Origin: Bradyrhizobium sp. Ai1a-2
GTDB lineage: Bacteria; Pseudomonadota; Alphaproteobacteria; Rhizobiales; Xanthobacteraceae
DNA length: 60,971 nucleotides
Reading direction: 5' to 3'
Assembly (NCBI RefSeq): GCF_000426245.1
Contig: NZ_AUEZ01000055.1
Span: 1-60,971 of the forward strand
A program made the position numbers and the translations under genes. Positions 7,698 through 15,721 of this stretch are shown here, one piece after another (positions within the stretch are counted from its first letter, which is position 1; each line of letters starts with the position of its first letter). The notes under the pieces are model-generated. The model ran no database searches. It was not told the DNA's origin and saw nothing but the letters and a program-made list of their open reading frames with translations.

Positions 7698-8576
7698 GCG
7701 TGTCGGGACCGGTTTTTCGCCGCGGTAGTCGTAGAAGCCGCGCTGGGTTTTGCGGCCAAGCCAGCCGGCCTCCACGTATTTCACCAGCAGCGGGCACGGC
7801 CGGTATTTTGAATCGGCGAGCCCCTCATGCAGCACCTGCATGATCGACAGGCAGGTGTCCAGCCCGATGAAATCGGCAAGTTCGAGCGGGCCCATCGGAT
7901 GGTGGGCGCCTAACTTCATCGCCGCGTCGATCGCCTCGACGTTCCCGACGCCCTCATAGAGCGTGTAGATCGCCTCGTTGATCATCGGCAGCAGGATGCG
8001 ATTGACGATGAAGGCCGGGAAATCCTCCGACACCGCGACCTGCTTGCCGAGCTTGCCGACAAACTCCTTGGAGGCCTCGAAGGTCGCATCGTCGGTGGCG
8101 ATGCCGCGGATCAGTTCGACCAATTCCATCAGCGGCACCGGATTCATGAAATGAATGCCGATGAAGCGCTCGGGGCGGTCGGTAGAGGCGGCAAGCCGCG
8201 TAATCGAGATCGATGAGGAGTTGGAGGCGACGATCGCTTCCGGCTTCAGGACCGCGCAGAGATCGTGGAAGATCTTGCGCTTGGTCTCTTCCTTCTCGAC
8301 CGCGGTCTCGATCACAAGATCGCAATCCGCCAGATCGTCGAGGCTGTCAGTCGCAACGATCCGGGACAGCGCCTGCTTGCGCTGCTCCTCGGTGATGGTT
8401 TTCTTGGCCACCTGGCGCGACAGGTTGCCGTTGATGGTTGCGAGCGCCGATTTCACGCGATCGGCGGAAATATCGTTGAGCAGCACGTCGAAGCCCGCAA
8501 GCGCCGCCACATGGGCAATACCGTTACCCATCTGACCCGAGCCGATCACGCCGACCTTCTTGATTGCGACCGTCAT
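7695..8576 (-). CDS. hbdA: 3-hydroxybutyryl-CoA dehydrogenase
   Basis: This enzyme interconverts (S)-3-hydroxybutyryl-CoA and acetoacetyl-CoA with NAD(H), in short-chain beta-oxidation or polyhydroxybutyrate-related metabolism. The 293-residue protein has the NAD motif GSGQMG near the N-terminus, the catalytic histidine in IHFMNPVP, the downstream ELVE motif, and the C-terminal LGAHHPMGPLELADFIGLD segment. The ATG at 8576 fits the family; a 24-residue extension is rejected. It is downstream of etfB-etfA but separated by a strong terminator-like hairpin. Its TAG stop lies inside a palindromic repeat. The symbol is the usual one in Bradyrhizobium. Confidence 0.92.
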   Translation of the reverse strand: MTVAIKKVGVIGSGQMGNGIAHVAALAGFDVLLNDISADRVKSALATINGNLSRQVAKKTITEEQRKQALSRIVATDSLDDLADCDLVIETAVEKEETKRKIFHDLCAVLKPEAIVASNSSSISITRLAASTDRPERFIGIHFMNPVPLMELVELIRGIATDDATFEASKEFVGKLGKQVAVSEDFPAFIVNRILLPMINEAIYTLYEGVGNVEAIDAAMKLGAHHPMGPLELADFIGLDTCLSIMQVLHEGLADSKYRPCPLLVKYVEAGWLGRKTQRGFYDYRGEKPVPTR

Positions 8577-8661
8577 GTTCTCATCCACCGGGACGGCGCG
8601 TCCATCGCGCTTCGCCCAAGTCCCTACAATGTCCCCTATATCCGACAAGTCTTACGTTTGC

Positions 8662-8727
8662 GCATGATCTTTTTCATAAACCGAGCCCACTTAGCGCCGA
8701 GGCGGCGCCTTAGGTCCTGATCATGCT
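8662..8727. repeat. Degenerate GCATGATC palindrome
   Basis: GCATGATC (8662-8669) and GATCATGC (8720-8727) are inverted ends, with an inner GC-rich palindrome around GGCGCC. It resembles a decayed member of the GCATGATCCGG family found at 21304, 25065, 47774 and 54151. Confidence 0.5.
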
Positions 8728-8765
8728 TCGGGCGAAGGTACCTGCTTCGCCGAAAAACGCCATTC

Positions 8766-8810
8766 AAAAACACGAACACCGGCCGGGACTGAATCGTCCG
8801 GCCGGTGTTC
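8766..8810 (-). terminator. Strong terminator hairpin after etfA
   Basis: GAACACCGGCCGG (8774-8786) and its exact complement (8798-8810) form a 13-bp perfect stem with an 11-base loop. On the minus strand it is followed by CGTG and then five Ts, 7 bp beyond the etfA stop. It should end the etfBA transcript before hbdA. Confidence 0.75.
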
Positions 8811-8817
8811 GCTTTGC

Positions 8818-9768
8818 TTATTTTCCGAGCTTGCCGAGCGCCTCGGTCAGCTCCGGAACCGCCTGGTAGAGGTCGGCGACCAGGCCGTAGTCGGCGACTT
8901 GGAAGATCGGCGCGTCCTCGTCCTTGTTGATCGCGACGATCACCTTGGAGTCCTTCATGCCGGCCAGATGCTGGATTGCGCCGGAGATGCCGATTGCGAC
9001 ATAAAGTTCCGGCGCCACCACCTTGCCGGTCTGGCCAACCTGCCAGTCGTTCGGCGCATAGCCGGCATCGACGGCGGCGCGCGAGGCGCCGACGCCCGCG
9101 CCGAGCTTGTCGGCGAGCGGCTCGATGTACTTGGCGAAATTTTCCCGGCTCTGCATGGCGCGGCCACCGGAGACGATGATCTTGGCCGAGGCGAGCTCCG
9201 GACGGTCGCTCTTGGCGACCTCTTCGCCGAGGAAGCTGGAGAGGCCGGGATCGGCCGCAGCCGCTACCGTCTCGACCGGCGCGCTGCCGCCCTCGCCCGC
9301 CGCCGCGAAGGTCGAGGTACGGACCGTGATCACCTTCTTGGCGTCCTTGGACTTCACCGTCTGGATCGCGTTACCGGCGTAGATCGGACGCTCGTACGTG
9401 TCGGGCGCGACCACCTTGATGATCTCGGAGACCTGCATGACGTCGAGCAGGGCCGCAACGCGCGGCATCACGTTCTTGAAACGCGAGGTCGCGGGCGCGA
9501 CGATCGCATCATAGGACGGCGCCAGCGAGACGATGAGCGCGGCAAGTGGCTCGGCGAGATCGTGCGCATAGGCTTCGCCTTCGGCCACCAGCACCTTGTT
9601 GACTCCGGCGAGCTTCGCCGCCGCTTCGGCCGCCGCCTTGGTGCCCTGGCCGCCGCCGGCGACCAGCACATGCACGTCGCCGCCCAACTGGCTGGCGGCG
9701 GTCAGCGCCTTGTTGGTGACGTCCTTGAGCTTCTCGTGTTCGTGTTCGGCAATCAGCAATGTCGTCAT
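8818..9768 (-). CDS. etfA: Electron transfer flavoprotein alpha subunit
   Basis: With the beta subunit it forms the FAD- and AMP-containing electron carrier that takes electrons from acyl-CoA dehydrogenases to ETF-ubiquinone oxidoreductase. The 316-residue protein starts MTTLLIAEHEHEKLKD and contains the C-terminal FAD-binding domain with GGRAMQS, GASRAAVDAGY, QVGQTGKVVAPELY and GISGAIQHLAGM, all family signatures. Its ATG follows the etfB stop directly (TAAATG), so translation is coupled. Length and order are standard for the housekeeping rather than nitrogen-fixation (fixAB) pair; no fixC or fixX is present. Confidence 0.95.
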   Translation of the reverse strand: MTTLLIAEHEHEKLKDVTNKALTAASQLGGDVHVLVAGGGQGTKAAAEAAAKLAGVNKVLVAEGEAYAHDLAEPLAALIVSLAPSYDAIVAPATSRFKNVMPRVAALLDVMQVSEIIKVVAPDTYERPIYAGNAIQTVKSKDAKKVITVRTSTFAAAGEGGSAPVETVAAAADPGLSSFLGEEVAKSDRPELASAKIIVSGGRAMQSRENFAKYIEPLADKLGAGVGASRAAVDAGYAPNDWQVGQTGKVVAPELYVAIGISGAIQHLAGMKDSKVIVAINKDEDAPIFQVADYGLVADLYQAVPELTEALGKLGK

Positions 9769-10518
9769 TTAGAGAACCCCGGCTTCGGTCTTGAGCTTCG
9801 ACACCAGTTCGGCGACGTCCTTGACCTTGACGCCCGCCTTGCGGCCTGCCGGTTCCGAAGTCTTGAGGATTTCGAGATGCGGCGTGAGATCGACGCCGTA
9901 ATCCGCGGCGTTCTTCTCGTCGATCGGCTTCTTCTTCGCCTTCATGATGTTTGGCAGCGACGCGTAGCGCGGCTCATTCAGGCGAAGGTCGGTGGTAACG
10001 ATCGCCGGGCCCTTCAGCTTGACCGTCTGCAGGCCGCCGTCGACCTCGCGCGTCACCTTGAAGTCAGAACCTTCGACTTCGAGCTTGGACGCGAACGTCG
10101 CCTGCGACCAGCCGAGCAGCGCGGCCAGCATCTGGCCGGTCTGATTGCTGTCGTCGTCGATCGCCTGCTTGCCGAGAATGACGAGACCGGGCTTCTCCGC
10201 CTCGACCACCGACTTCAGGAGCTTGGCGACCGCGAGCGGCTCCACCGTGCCCTCGGCCTTGACCAGGATGCCGCGGTCGGCGCCCATCGCAAGGCCGGTG
10301 CGGATGGTCTCGGAGGCCTGCGCCGGGCCGATCGACACCACCACGACTTCGGTCGCCTTGCCGGCCTCCTTGAGCCGCAACGCTTCCTCGACCGCGATCT
10401 CGTCGAACGGGTTCATCGACATCTTGACGTTGGCGAGTTCCACGCCCGATCCGTCACCCTTGACGCGGACCTTGACGTTGTAGTCGACGACCCGCTTTAC
10501 CGGCACAAGAACCTTCAT
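9769..10518 (-). CDS. etfB: Electron transfer flavoprotein beta subunit
   Basis: This is the 249-residue partner of etfA. It begins MKVLVPVKRVVDYNVKVR and has the family features MNPFDEIAVEEALRLKE near the N-terminus, the nucleotide-binding segment GKQAIDDDSNQTGQMLA, and TTDLRLNEPRYASLPNIMKA. It binds AMP and shares the interface for electron exchange with acyl-CoA dehydrogenases. The ATG at 10518 has an upstream GAGGATCG site. It is the first gene of the pair; a repeat at 10639-10731 separates it from the adenosyltransferase gene transcribed in the same direction. Confidence 0.95.
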   Translation of the reverse strand: MKVLVPVKRVVDYNVKVRVKGDGSGVELANVKMSMNPFDEIAVEEALRLKEAGKATEVVVVSIGPAQASETIRTGLAMGADRGILVKAEGTVEPLAVAKLLKSVVEAEKPGLVILGKQAIDDDSNQTGQMLAALLGWSQATFASKLEVEGSDFKVTREVDGGLQTVKLKGPAIVTTDLRLNEPRYASLPNIMKAKKKPIDEKNAADYGVDLTPHLEILKTSEPAGRKAGVKVKDVAELVSKLKTEAGVL

Positions 10519-10638
10519 CGATCCTCTTTCGCTTTGAAATTAGGGGGTTGGTTGGCTTGGGCGCGGAACCTAAAGGTCCCGTTATCGGCGGTCAACGCGC
10601 GAAAGCCAAAAATCGGCCCCGGGGATTTCAGACCCATT

Positions 10639-10731
10639 CTAGAGCATATCCGGTTCTGATTGCATCAGAACCGAAGCCCCAGGTTCTTGTTTTTGACGCG
10701 CTTTCTCCACACCGCTTCAAAACGGCTCTAG
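10639..10731. repeat. Palindromic repeat, TAGAGC family (inverted copy)
   Basis: This copy is inverted relative to the one at 7598. It starts CTAGAGCATATCCGGTTCTG, includes the GGTTCTGATT/AATCAGAACC-like hairpin, and ends GGCTCTAG. Its right-end TAG (minus strand, 10728-10730) is the stop codon of the adenosyltransferase gene. The copy is more diverged than the others. Confidence 0.75.
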
Positions 10732-11300
10732 CGGTTCTGGCCGGGCACCCACAACACGTCGCCGGCGCCCTTGTCGTTCTGGAAGCGGCTGGCGACAAAC
10801 AGGAAATCCGACAGGCGGTTCATATACTGGATGCCAGCCTCGCTAACCGGCTCGTCCGGTCGCGCAGCAAGTTCCACCATGACCCGTTCCGCCCGGCGGC
10901 AAATCGTGCGGGCGAGGTGCAGATAGGCCGCCGCCGGGGTGCCGCCAGGAAGTACGAATGAGGTTAACGGCGCGAGCTCGGCATTGAGCGTGTCGATGTC
11001 GCGCTCGAGCCGCTCGACCTGGCTCGCCAGCATCCGCAAGCGCTCCGCCTTGCCCTCGCGCTGGGGCACGGCGAGATCGGCGCCAAGATCGAACAGATCG
11101 TTCTGGATCAGGCCGAGCATGCGGTCGAGCGCGGGGCTATCCGCAAGATGAAGCCGAACCACGCCGATCGCCGCATTGGTCTCGTCCACCGTGCCATAGG
11201 CGCTGACGCGCAGATCATATTTCGGCCGGCGCTCGCCGCTTCCAAGCGCGGTGGTGCCGTCATCGCCCGTGCGCGTATAGATCTTGTTGAGCACGACCAT
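10728..11300 (-). CDS. PduO-type ATP:cob(I)alamin adenosyltransferase
   Basis: This enzyme transfers the adenosyl group of ATP to cob(I)alamin to make adenosylcobalamin, the cofactor of methylmalonyl-CoA mutase. The 190-residue protein shows the N-terminal ATP-binding motif YTRTGDDGTT, then VDETNAAIG, SFVLPGG and the helical CRRAER(V)MVEL and YMNRLSDFLFV segments typical of the PduO class. The start ATG 11300 (MVVLNKIYTRTG) is chosen over an extension to 11342. It lies between a small two-helix membrane protein and etfB. The TAG stop falls in a palindromic repeat. Confidence 0.92.
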   Translation of the reverse strand: MVVLNKIYTRTGDDGTTALGSGERRPKYDLRVSAYGTVDETNAAIGVVRLHLADSPALDRMLGLIQNDLFDLGADLAVPQREGKAERLRMLASQVERLERDIDTLNAELAPLTSFVLPGGTPAAAYLHLARTICRRAERVMVELAARPDEPVSEAGIQYMNRLSDFLFVASRFQNDKGAGDVLWVPGQNR

Positions 11301-11341
11301 GTTCAGCTCCGTCGAATGTTCAGCTCCGGCCTTCGTGACCA

Positions 11342-11459
11342 CCTCTCCCGTAGGGAGAGGTCGGCGCGAAGCGCCGGGTGAGGGATTACGGTAAAGCGAG
11401 GGACCTCAACCCCTCACCCGGATCGCTTGCGCGATCCGACCTCTCCCCTTGGGAGAGGT
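11342..11459. repeat. Palindromic repeat, CCTCTCCC type
   Basis: This is an intergenic palindrome: CCTCTCCCGTAGGGAGAGGT at the left end, CACCCGG/CCGGGTG in the middle, and ACCTCTCCCCTTGGGAGAGG at the right end. It separates the twin-helix membrane protein gene from the adenosyltransferase gene. A short relative lies at 18357. Confidence 0.7.
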
Positions 11460-11464
11460 AAGAA

Positions 11465-11659
11465 CTAGCGGCCCATCGCCCAGACCGCGAGCATCGCGAT
11501 CACGATGGCGACGAATTGCAGCAAGACGCGCAGTCGCATCAATTTCTGCGAGGTGTTCGGCGAGCCGCCGCGCATCATGTTGGCAAGACCGAGCAACAGG
11601 ACCAGACCGACAGCGCCGACCGCGATGGGGAGGATGAACGTACTTAAGAGGGATGCCAT
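11465..11659 (-). CDS. Twin transmembrane (HIG1-like) small protein
   Basis: This 64-residue protein has two hydrophobic helices (about 8-27 and 43-61) joined by the polar loop MMRGGSPNTSQKLMRLRV. The loop pattern G-x-P-N-x-S-Q-K-L-M-R-x-R-V is the hallmark of the short twin-transmembrane/HIG1-type proteins of alphaproteobacteria, related to respiratory-complex assembly factors. The ATG at 11659 follows a GGAT/AAGAGGGATGCC region; a 17-residue extension is rejected. It is the first gene upstream of the adenosyltransferase in the same direction. The precise function is unknown. Confidence 0.78.
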   Translation of the reverse strand: MASLLSTFILPIAVGAVGLVLLLGLANMMRGGSPNTSQKLMRLRVLLQFVAIVIAMLAVWAMGR

Positions 11660-11780
11660 CAACCCTACATAACACCGCGATATCCGAAGCGCCACATCGG
11701 GCAAATGCAACGATCTGGCGTTTGGCGCGATTATATCGGAAGCTGGTGTGCGGCCTCGGCTGGCCGGATCAGGGTGGGAA

Positions 11781-12674
11781 GTGAAGCAGGTTCACTACGT
11801 CTACCGCGTCGTGATGGATGCGTTCTACACGTTCCTCGCCGACGACGGCTGGGCGATTGCGAGCCATATCGCGCTGTCGACGTTGATGGCGCTGTTCCCG
11901 TTCCTGATCGTGCTGACCTCCCTCGCCGGCTTTTTCGGCTCCAAGGAACTGGCCGACCAGGCCGCCAGCCTGCTGCTGCAGACCTGGCCCAAACAAGTCG
12001 CCGACACGCTGTCGAGCCAGGTCCACGACGTCCTGACGACCACGCGCGGTGACATCCTGACCGTCGGCGCGGCGCTCGCGGTGTATTTCGCCTCCAACGG
12101 CGTCGAGGCGCTGCGGGTGGCGTTGAACCGCGCCTATGCCGTGGTCGAGTTGCGGCGCTGGTACTGGCTCCGACTCGAATCGATCGGCTACACCCTGGTC
12201 GCCGCCATCACCTCGCTCGCAATGGCGTTCCTGATCGTGCTCGGTCCGCTCATGCTCGAGACGGCCCGGCTGTACATTCCATTCTTCGTCGAGAGCAACG
12301 AGCGCATCGTCAACATTGCGCGCTACGGCATCACGATCACGGCGCTGACCGTCGCGCTGTTCATCCTGCACGCCTGGCTGCCCGCGGGGCGCCGCAGCTT
12401 CCTGCAGATCCTGCCCGGCATCATCTTCACGATGGTGGCCTCGCTGATATCAGGTATCGTGTTCGGTCAATACCTGGCGCGCTTCGCCAACAATTACGTG
12501 ACGATGTATGCGGGGCTCGCGTCGGTGATCATCGCGCTGGTGTTCCTGTATTTCATCGCCGCGATCTTCGTCTATGGCGGCGAATTGAACGCAGCGATCA
12601 TCAAGTCGCGCCTGCCGAACGGCGTGTCGCTTCAAGCAGCGCAGTCGCTAAAGCACGTGGACTCACAGGCTTGA
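11781..12674 (+). CDS. YihY/virulence factor BrkB family membrane protein
   Basis: This protein of about 297 residues has six hydrophobic segments and belongs to the YihY/BrkB family of inner-membrane proteins of uncertain function (once thought to be RNase BN). Characteristic parts are DDGWAIASHIALSTLMALFPF at the N-terminus, SNGVEALRVALNRAY in the loop, and FLYFIAAIFVYGGELNA near the end. I chose the GTG at 11781 because AGGGTGGG precedes it; an in-frame ATG at 11748 is the alternative. Its last 74 bp overlap the convergent histidine kinase gene, both frames apparently coding. Confidence 0.88.
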   Translation: MKQVHYVYRVVMDAFYTFLADDGWAIASHIALSTLMALFPFLIVLTSLAGFFGSKELADQAASLLLQTWPKQVADTLSSQVHDVLTTTRGDILTVGAALAVYFASNGVEALRVALNRAYAVVELRRWYWLRLESIGYTLVAAITSLAMAFLIVLGPLMLETARLYIPFFVESNERIVNIARYGITITALTVALFILHAWLPAGRRSFLQILPGIIFTMVASLISGIVFGQYLARFANNYVTMYAGLASVIIALVFLYFIAAIFVYGGELNAAIIKSRLPNGVSLQAAQSLKHVDSQA

Positions 12675-13851
12675 CCAGGAACGCGTCGGCACCGGCCGCG
12701 CGCGAGGCTGCCTCGTCCTCGCTGCGGCCGGAAATCCCGATGATCGGAATGCGGCCGAGCGGCAGCTGAAGCGCACGGATATGCCTGATCGCCTCGACCC
12801 CGTCGATGCCGGGCAGCACCATGTCCATCAGCACGGCGTCGAAGGCGCCCTGCTGAAGCCGCTCCGGCGCTGCTTCCCCCTCGCCGATGAACTCCGCCTG
12901 ATGACCGAGCTCGGTGAGGATGGTGTTGAGCACGACGCGGCCGAACGGATTGTCCTCGACGCTCAGCAGCCGCAGCGCACGCGGCGACCCCGCTGGAACG
13001 TCACTTTCGGCATCGCCTTTGGTTACCGCGGGTTCGCCGGCGGATGCCAGCACGATCGTCAGCGTAAAGGTGGTGCCGCCGCCCCGCCGCTGCCTGGCGA
13101 CGATGTCGCCACCCATCGCCCGCGCAAGCTGCTTGACCGAGGACAGGCCGAGACCGGCGCCACCGAAGCGCGAGGCGATCGAGACATTGGCCTGCGAAAA
13201 CGGACGGAACAGGCGCTTGATCTCGGCGAGCGAAAGCCCGATGCCGCTGTCGGAGACCGCAAAGGCGACCCCGATCTTGCCCTTCCCGGCGCGCATCGGC
13301 GCGACCTCGAACGCGACCGACCCCCGTTCGGTGAACTTGATCGCATTGTCGATCAGGTTCTCCAGCGCCGCGCGCAGCCGAATGGCATCGCCGACGGCGA
13401 ACGCGGGCAGCTTCTCGGAGATATCGACCGAGGCCTGCAGGCCCTTGGCCGCCGCTCGCCCCGTCAGCGAATTCCCGGCATTGCGGGCAAGCGTGCGCAG
13501 GTCGAAGAAATCCTGCCGGACCTCGAGACCCGGGCCGCGGCTTCGCGCCGCATCGACGAACAGGGTCGCAAGGCTAGCCAGATGCTCGGCGCCGGCCTGG
13601 ATGGTATCGACCCAGCGCCGCTCGCGCTCGTCGAGGTCGGAGGTCGCAAGCAGGTTGCTGATCGCGAGAATGCCGGTGAGCGGGGTGCGCACCTCATGCG
13701 CGAAAGCCGCCAGCGCGGTTTCGACCACGCCGGGCCCCGCCTTGGCAGACGCGCGCCCGCGGCGTGCTTTTGCCGCCTTCAAGACACGCTTCCGCGACGG
13801 CGTCTTCTTGGGATGCCGAATGGTGCGCCCAACGCGCGATCTTGCCGCCAT
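12601..13851 (-). CDS. Hybrid sensor histidine kinase/response regulator
   Basis: This 416-residue protein has a basic N-terminus (1-40), a HisKA domain with phospho-accepting His52 in FAHEVRTPL, a HATPase domain with the N box NLIDNAIKF (165-173), G1 box DSGIGL (201-206) and G2 box GAGLGL (231-236), and a C-terminal receiver domain with Asp343 (LMDMVLPGIDG) and Lys394 (LVKPVSP). No membrane segment or recognised sensory domain is visible, so it is probably cytosolic and may act with a separate sensor. No separate response regulator is encoded nearby. It overlaps the end of the YihY gene by 74 bp on the opposite strand. Confidence 0.92.
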   Translation of the reverse strand: MAARSRVGRTIRHPKKTPSRKRVLKAAKARRGRASAKAGPGVVETALAAFAHEVRTPLTGILAISNLLATSDLDERERRWVDTIQAGAEHLASLATLFVDAARSRGPGLEVRQDFFDLRTLARNAGNSLTGRAAAKGLQASVDISEKLPAFAVGDAIRLRAALENLIDNAIKFTERGSVAFEVAPMRAGKGKIGVAFAVSDSGIGLSLAEIKRLFRPFSQANVSIASRFGGAGLGLSSVKQLARAMGGDIVARQRRGGGTTFTLTIVLASAGEPAVTKGDAESDVPAGSPRALRLLSVEDNPFGRVVLNTILTELGHQAEFIGEGEAAPERLQQGAFDAVLMDMVLPGIDGVEAIRHIRALQLPLGRIPIIGISGRSEDEAASRAAGADAFLVKPVSPRALATALLEATRRSAGAT

Positions 13852-13942
13852 GATTACCGTAAACCCTGCCCCGGCCGGCAGAATGGCATGCCAGGGCCAT
13901 CCGAGTCACGGAGACCTTTGGCCGACTTGGCCGTTCGGTAAA

Positions 13943-14833
13943 TCAGGACAGACCGACGAGACGGCGGATATCAACGGGCGTCGCGCCACCGGCGCGCAGT
14001 TCCCGCAATGCGGTCGCCGTGGTCGATTTCGACAGTTTCTGCCCGGCCGAATCACAGATCAGCCGGTGGTGCCGGTAGGTCGGCGGCGCGATGCCGAGCA
14101 GCGCCTGCAGCAGCCGGTGCACGCTGGTCGACCAGAACAGGTCCTGCCCCCTGACAACGTCAGTCACCCCCTGCAGGTCGTCGTCGATCACGACCGAGAG
14201 GTGATAACTGGTCGGCGTCTCCTTGCGCGCCAGGACAACGTCGCCCCACGCTTCCGGCCGGGCGGGTACGGTTCCGTGCTCGCCGCCGGGCCCCTCGCCC
14301 TGTTCAGTCCAGCTCAGATGTTTCGCCCGCTCACGGGCGGCCGCCATGTCCAGCCGCAGCGCGTAAGGCGCGCCCGCCTCGATCAGTCGCTGCCGCTCCG
14401 GCTCAGGCAGCGATTTCGCGGCACCCGGATAAAGCGGCGCGCCGTCGGGATCGCGCGGCCACGGTCCAACCGCCTCGCGCTCGGCGACCAGGAGCGCGAT
14501 TTCGGCGCGGCTCTCGAAGCTCGGATAGAGCAGGCCCTGAGCCGCAAATTGCTCGACCGCCTTGCGATAGGCGTCGAAATGCTCCGACTGCCGCCGCACC
14601 GGCGTCTCCCAGGAGATGCCGAGCCAGGCGAGGTCCTCGTAGATCGCACTCTCGAACTTCGGGCGGCAGCGCGTCGGATCGATGTCCTCGATCCGCAGCA
14701 GGAATCGTCCCTTGGCCTCGCGCGCGAGGTCAAAATTCAACAACGCCGAAAAAGCGTGGCCGAGATGAAGATAGCCGTTCGGGCTCGGCGCGAATCGGAA
14801 AACGGGTGGCGACATTGTATTGGAATTCGTCAT
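13943..14833 (-). CDS. gluQ: Glutamyl-Q tRNA(Asp) synthetase
   Basis: This shortened glutamyl-tRNA synthetase attaches glutamate to the queuosine base of tRNA-Asp rather than to a tRNA end. The 296-residue protein has the class I motifs FAPSPNGYLHLGHAFSA (HIGH equivalent) and QKLSKSTTA (KMSKS equivalent), and LLRIEDIDPTR. It lacks the anticodon-binding C-terminal half of GltX, as expected for GluQRS. Start is ATG 14833; ATG 14815 (MSPPVFRF) is also possible. It stands alone, downstream of a repeat region. Confidence 0.93.
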   Translation of the reverse strand: MTNSNTMSPPVFRFAPSPNGYLHLGHAFSALLNFDLAREAKGRFLLRIEDIDPTRCRPKFESAIYEDLAWLGISWETPVRRQSEHFDAYRKAVEQFAAQGLLYPSFESRAEIALLVAEREAVGPWPRDPDGAPLYPGAAKSLPEPERQRLIEAGAPYALRLDMAAARERAKHLSWTEQGEGPGGEHGTVPARPEAWGDVVLARKETPTSYHLSVVIDDDLQGVTDVVRGQDLFWSTSVHRLLQALLGIAPPTYRHHRLICDSAGQKLSKSTTATALRELRAGGATPVDIRRLVGLS

Positions 14834-14940
14834 TGCCGGGCTTGACCCGGCAATCCATCCTCTAGGACTCTTACGATAGCAGATGAATGCGCGGGGTCAT
14901 CCCCGATCAGGTCGGGGACAGGCGCCCGCGCATGACGCGA
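14828..14940. repeat. Two degenerate intergenic palindromes
   Basis: The left part (14829-14860) matches the CGTCATTGCCGGG...CCCGGCAATCC repeat type. The right part (14883-14938) has inverted ends around GATGAATGCGCGGGGTCATC and GCCCGCGCATGAC with an inner CCCCGATCAGGTCGGGG hairpin. It fills the gap between the divergent gluQ and alkA-type genes. Confidence 0.6.
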
Positions 14941-14956
14941 CGAGACTGTTCTTTCC

Positions 14957-15625
14957 ATGCTCATCCACTTCGAAACCCAGTCAGACCTCGAAGACGCAAT
15001 CGAAACTCTTGTAAAGCAGGACAAGCGGCTGAAGCCGGTCCTGCAACTCACCGGCATGCCGGCGCTGCGGCAGCGCGAGCCGGGCTTTGCCGGGCTTGCC
15101 GCGATCGTCTGCGGCCAGCAGCTTTCGACCGCGAGCGCCGCGGCGATCTGGGGCCGGGTCAGCAAGGCGTTCGATCCCTTTCATCATGATGCGATCAGCA
15201 AAGCGCGCGCCGACCGCCTTGGCCGGCTCGGCCTGTCGGCGGCGAAGATCAAGACGCTGAAGCACATCGCGCGCGAGCTCGCCGCCGAACGGCTGAACCT
15301 CGACGTGCTCGCGAGCGAAGAGGCCGACATCGCCCACAACACGCTGACCGCGCTGCCCGGCATCGGTCCATGGACCGCGGACATCTACCTGTTGTTCTGC
15401 CTCGGCCATGGCGACGCCTGGCCGGCAGGCGACCTCGCCGTGCAGGAAGCGGTGAAGATCGGATTGGGGCTGAAGGAGCGACCGACCGCCAAGCAAATGG
15501 CGCCGCTGGCCGAGCCATGGCGCCCCTTGCGCGGCGCCGCTGCGCATCTGTGGTGGGCCTATTACCGTGTGCTGAAGAAGCGCGAAGGCGTCATTGCAGC
15601 TTCGAAAGGGAGTGCAGAGCCGTAG
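14957..15625 (+). CDS. DNA-3-methyladenine glycosylase, AlkA (HhH-GPD) type
   Basis: This base-excision enzyme removes alkylated purines from DNA. The 222-residue protein carries the helix-hairpin-helix motif LTALPGIGPWTADIYLLF and the catalytic aspartate that follows in WPAGDLAVQEA. The N-terminal segment CGQQLSTASAAAIWGRV is also typical of the family. It lacks the N-terminal TATA-like domain and AraC-type activator domains of some relatives. The ATG at 14957 is the only reasonable start. Its stop TAG (15623-15625) lies in the first bases of the adjoining palindromic repeat. Confidence 0.88.
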   Translation: MLIHFETQSDLEDAIETLVKQDKRLKPVLQLTGMPALRQREPGFAGLAAIVCGQQLSTASAAAIWGRVSKAFDPFHHDAISKARADRLGRLGLSAAKIKTLKHIARELAAERLNLDVLASEEADIAHNTLTALPGIGPWTADIYLLFCLGHGDAWPAGDLAVQEAVKIGLGLKERPTAKQMAPLAEPWRPLRGAAAHLWWAYYRVLKKREGVIAASKGSAEP

Positions 15626-15712
15626 CCCGGGTGAAGCGCCAGCGTAACCCGGGACCGCTCGTCAACGTGGACGCAGGTGTCCCGGGTTGCGCTGCGCTCC
15701 ACCCGGGCTACG
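15621..15712. repeat. Palindromic repeat, GTAGCCCGGGTG type
   Basis: CGTAGCCCGGGTGAAGCGCC at the left and GCGCTCCACCCGGGCTACG at the right are near-perfect inverted copies, with inner CCCGGGA/TCCCGGG-type symmetry. It gives the stop codon of the glycosylase gene and lies 9 bp from the stop of the convergent hypothetical gene. A remnant (GTAACCCGGGCTACG) lies near 16338-16352. Confidence 0.8.
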
Positions 15713-15721
15713 GTCTATGTA

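Noticed and set aside
9769..10518. Possibility that etfBA is the nitrogen-fixation fixAB pair
   Set aside because: No fixC, fixX or nif genes are near; the context with hydroxybutyryl-CoA dehydrogenase fits the housekeeping pair.
8899..10659. 586-codon plus-strand frame opposite etfA and etfB
   Set aside because: Antisense shadow of two well-supported genes; composition is typical of a complement frame.
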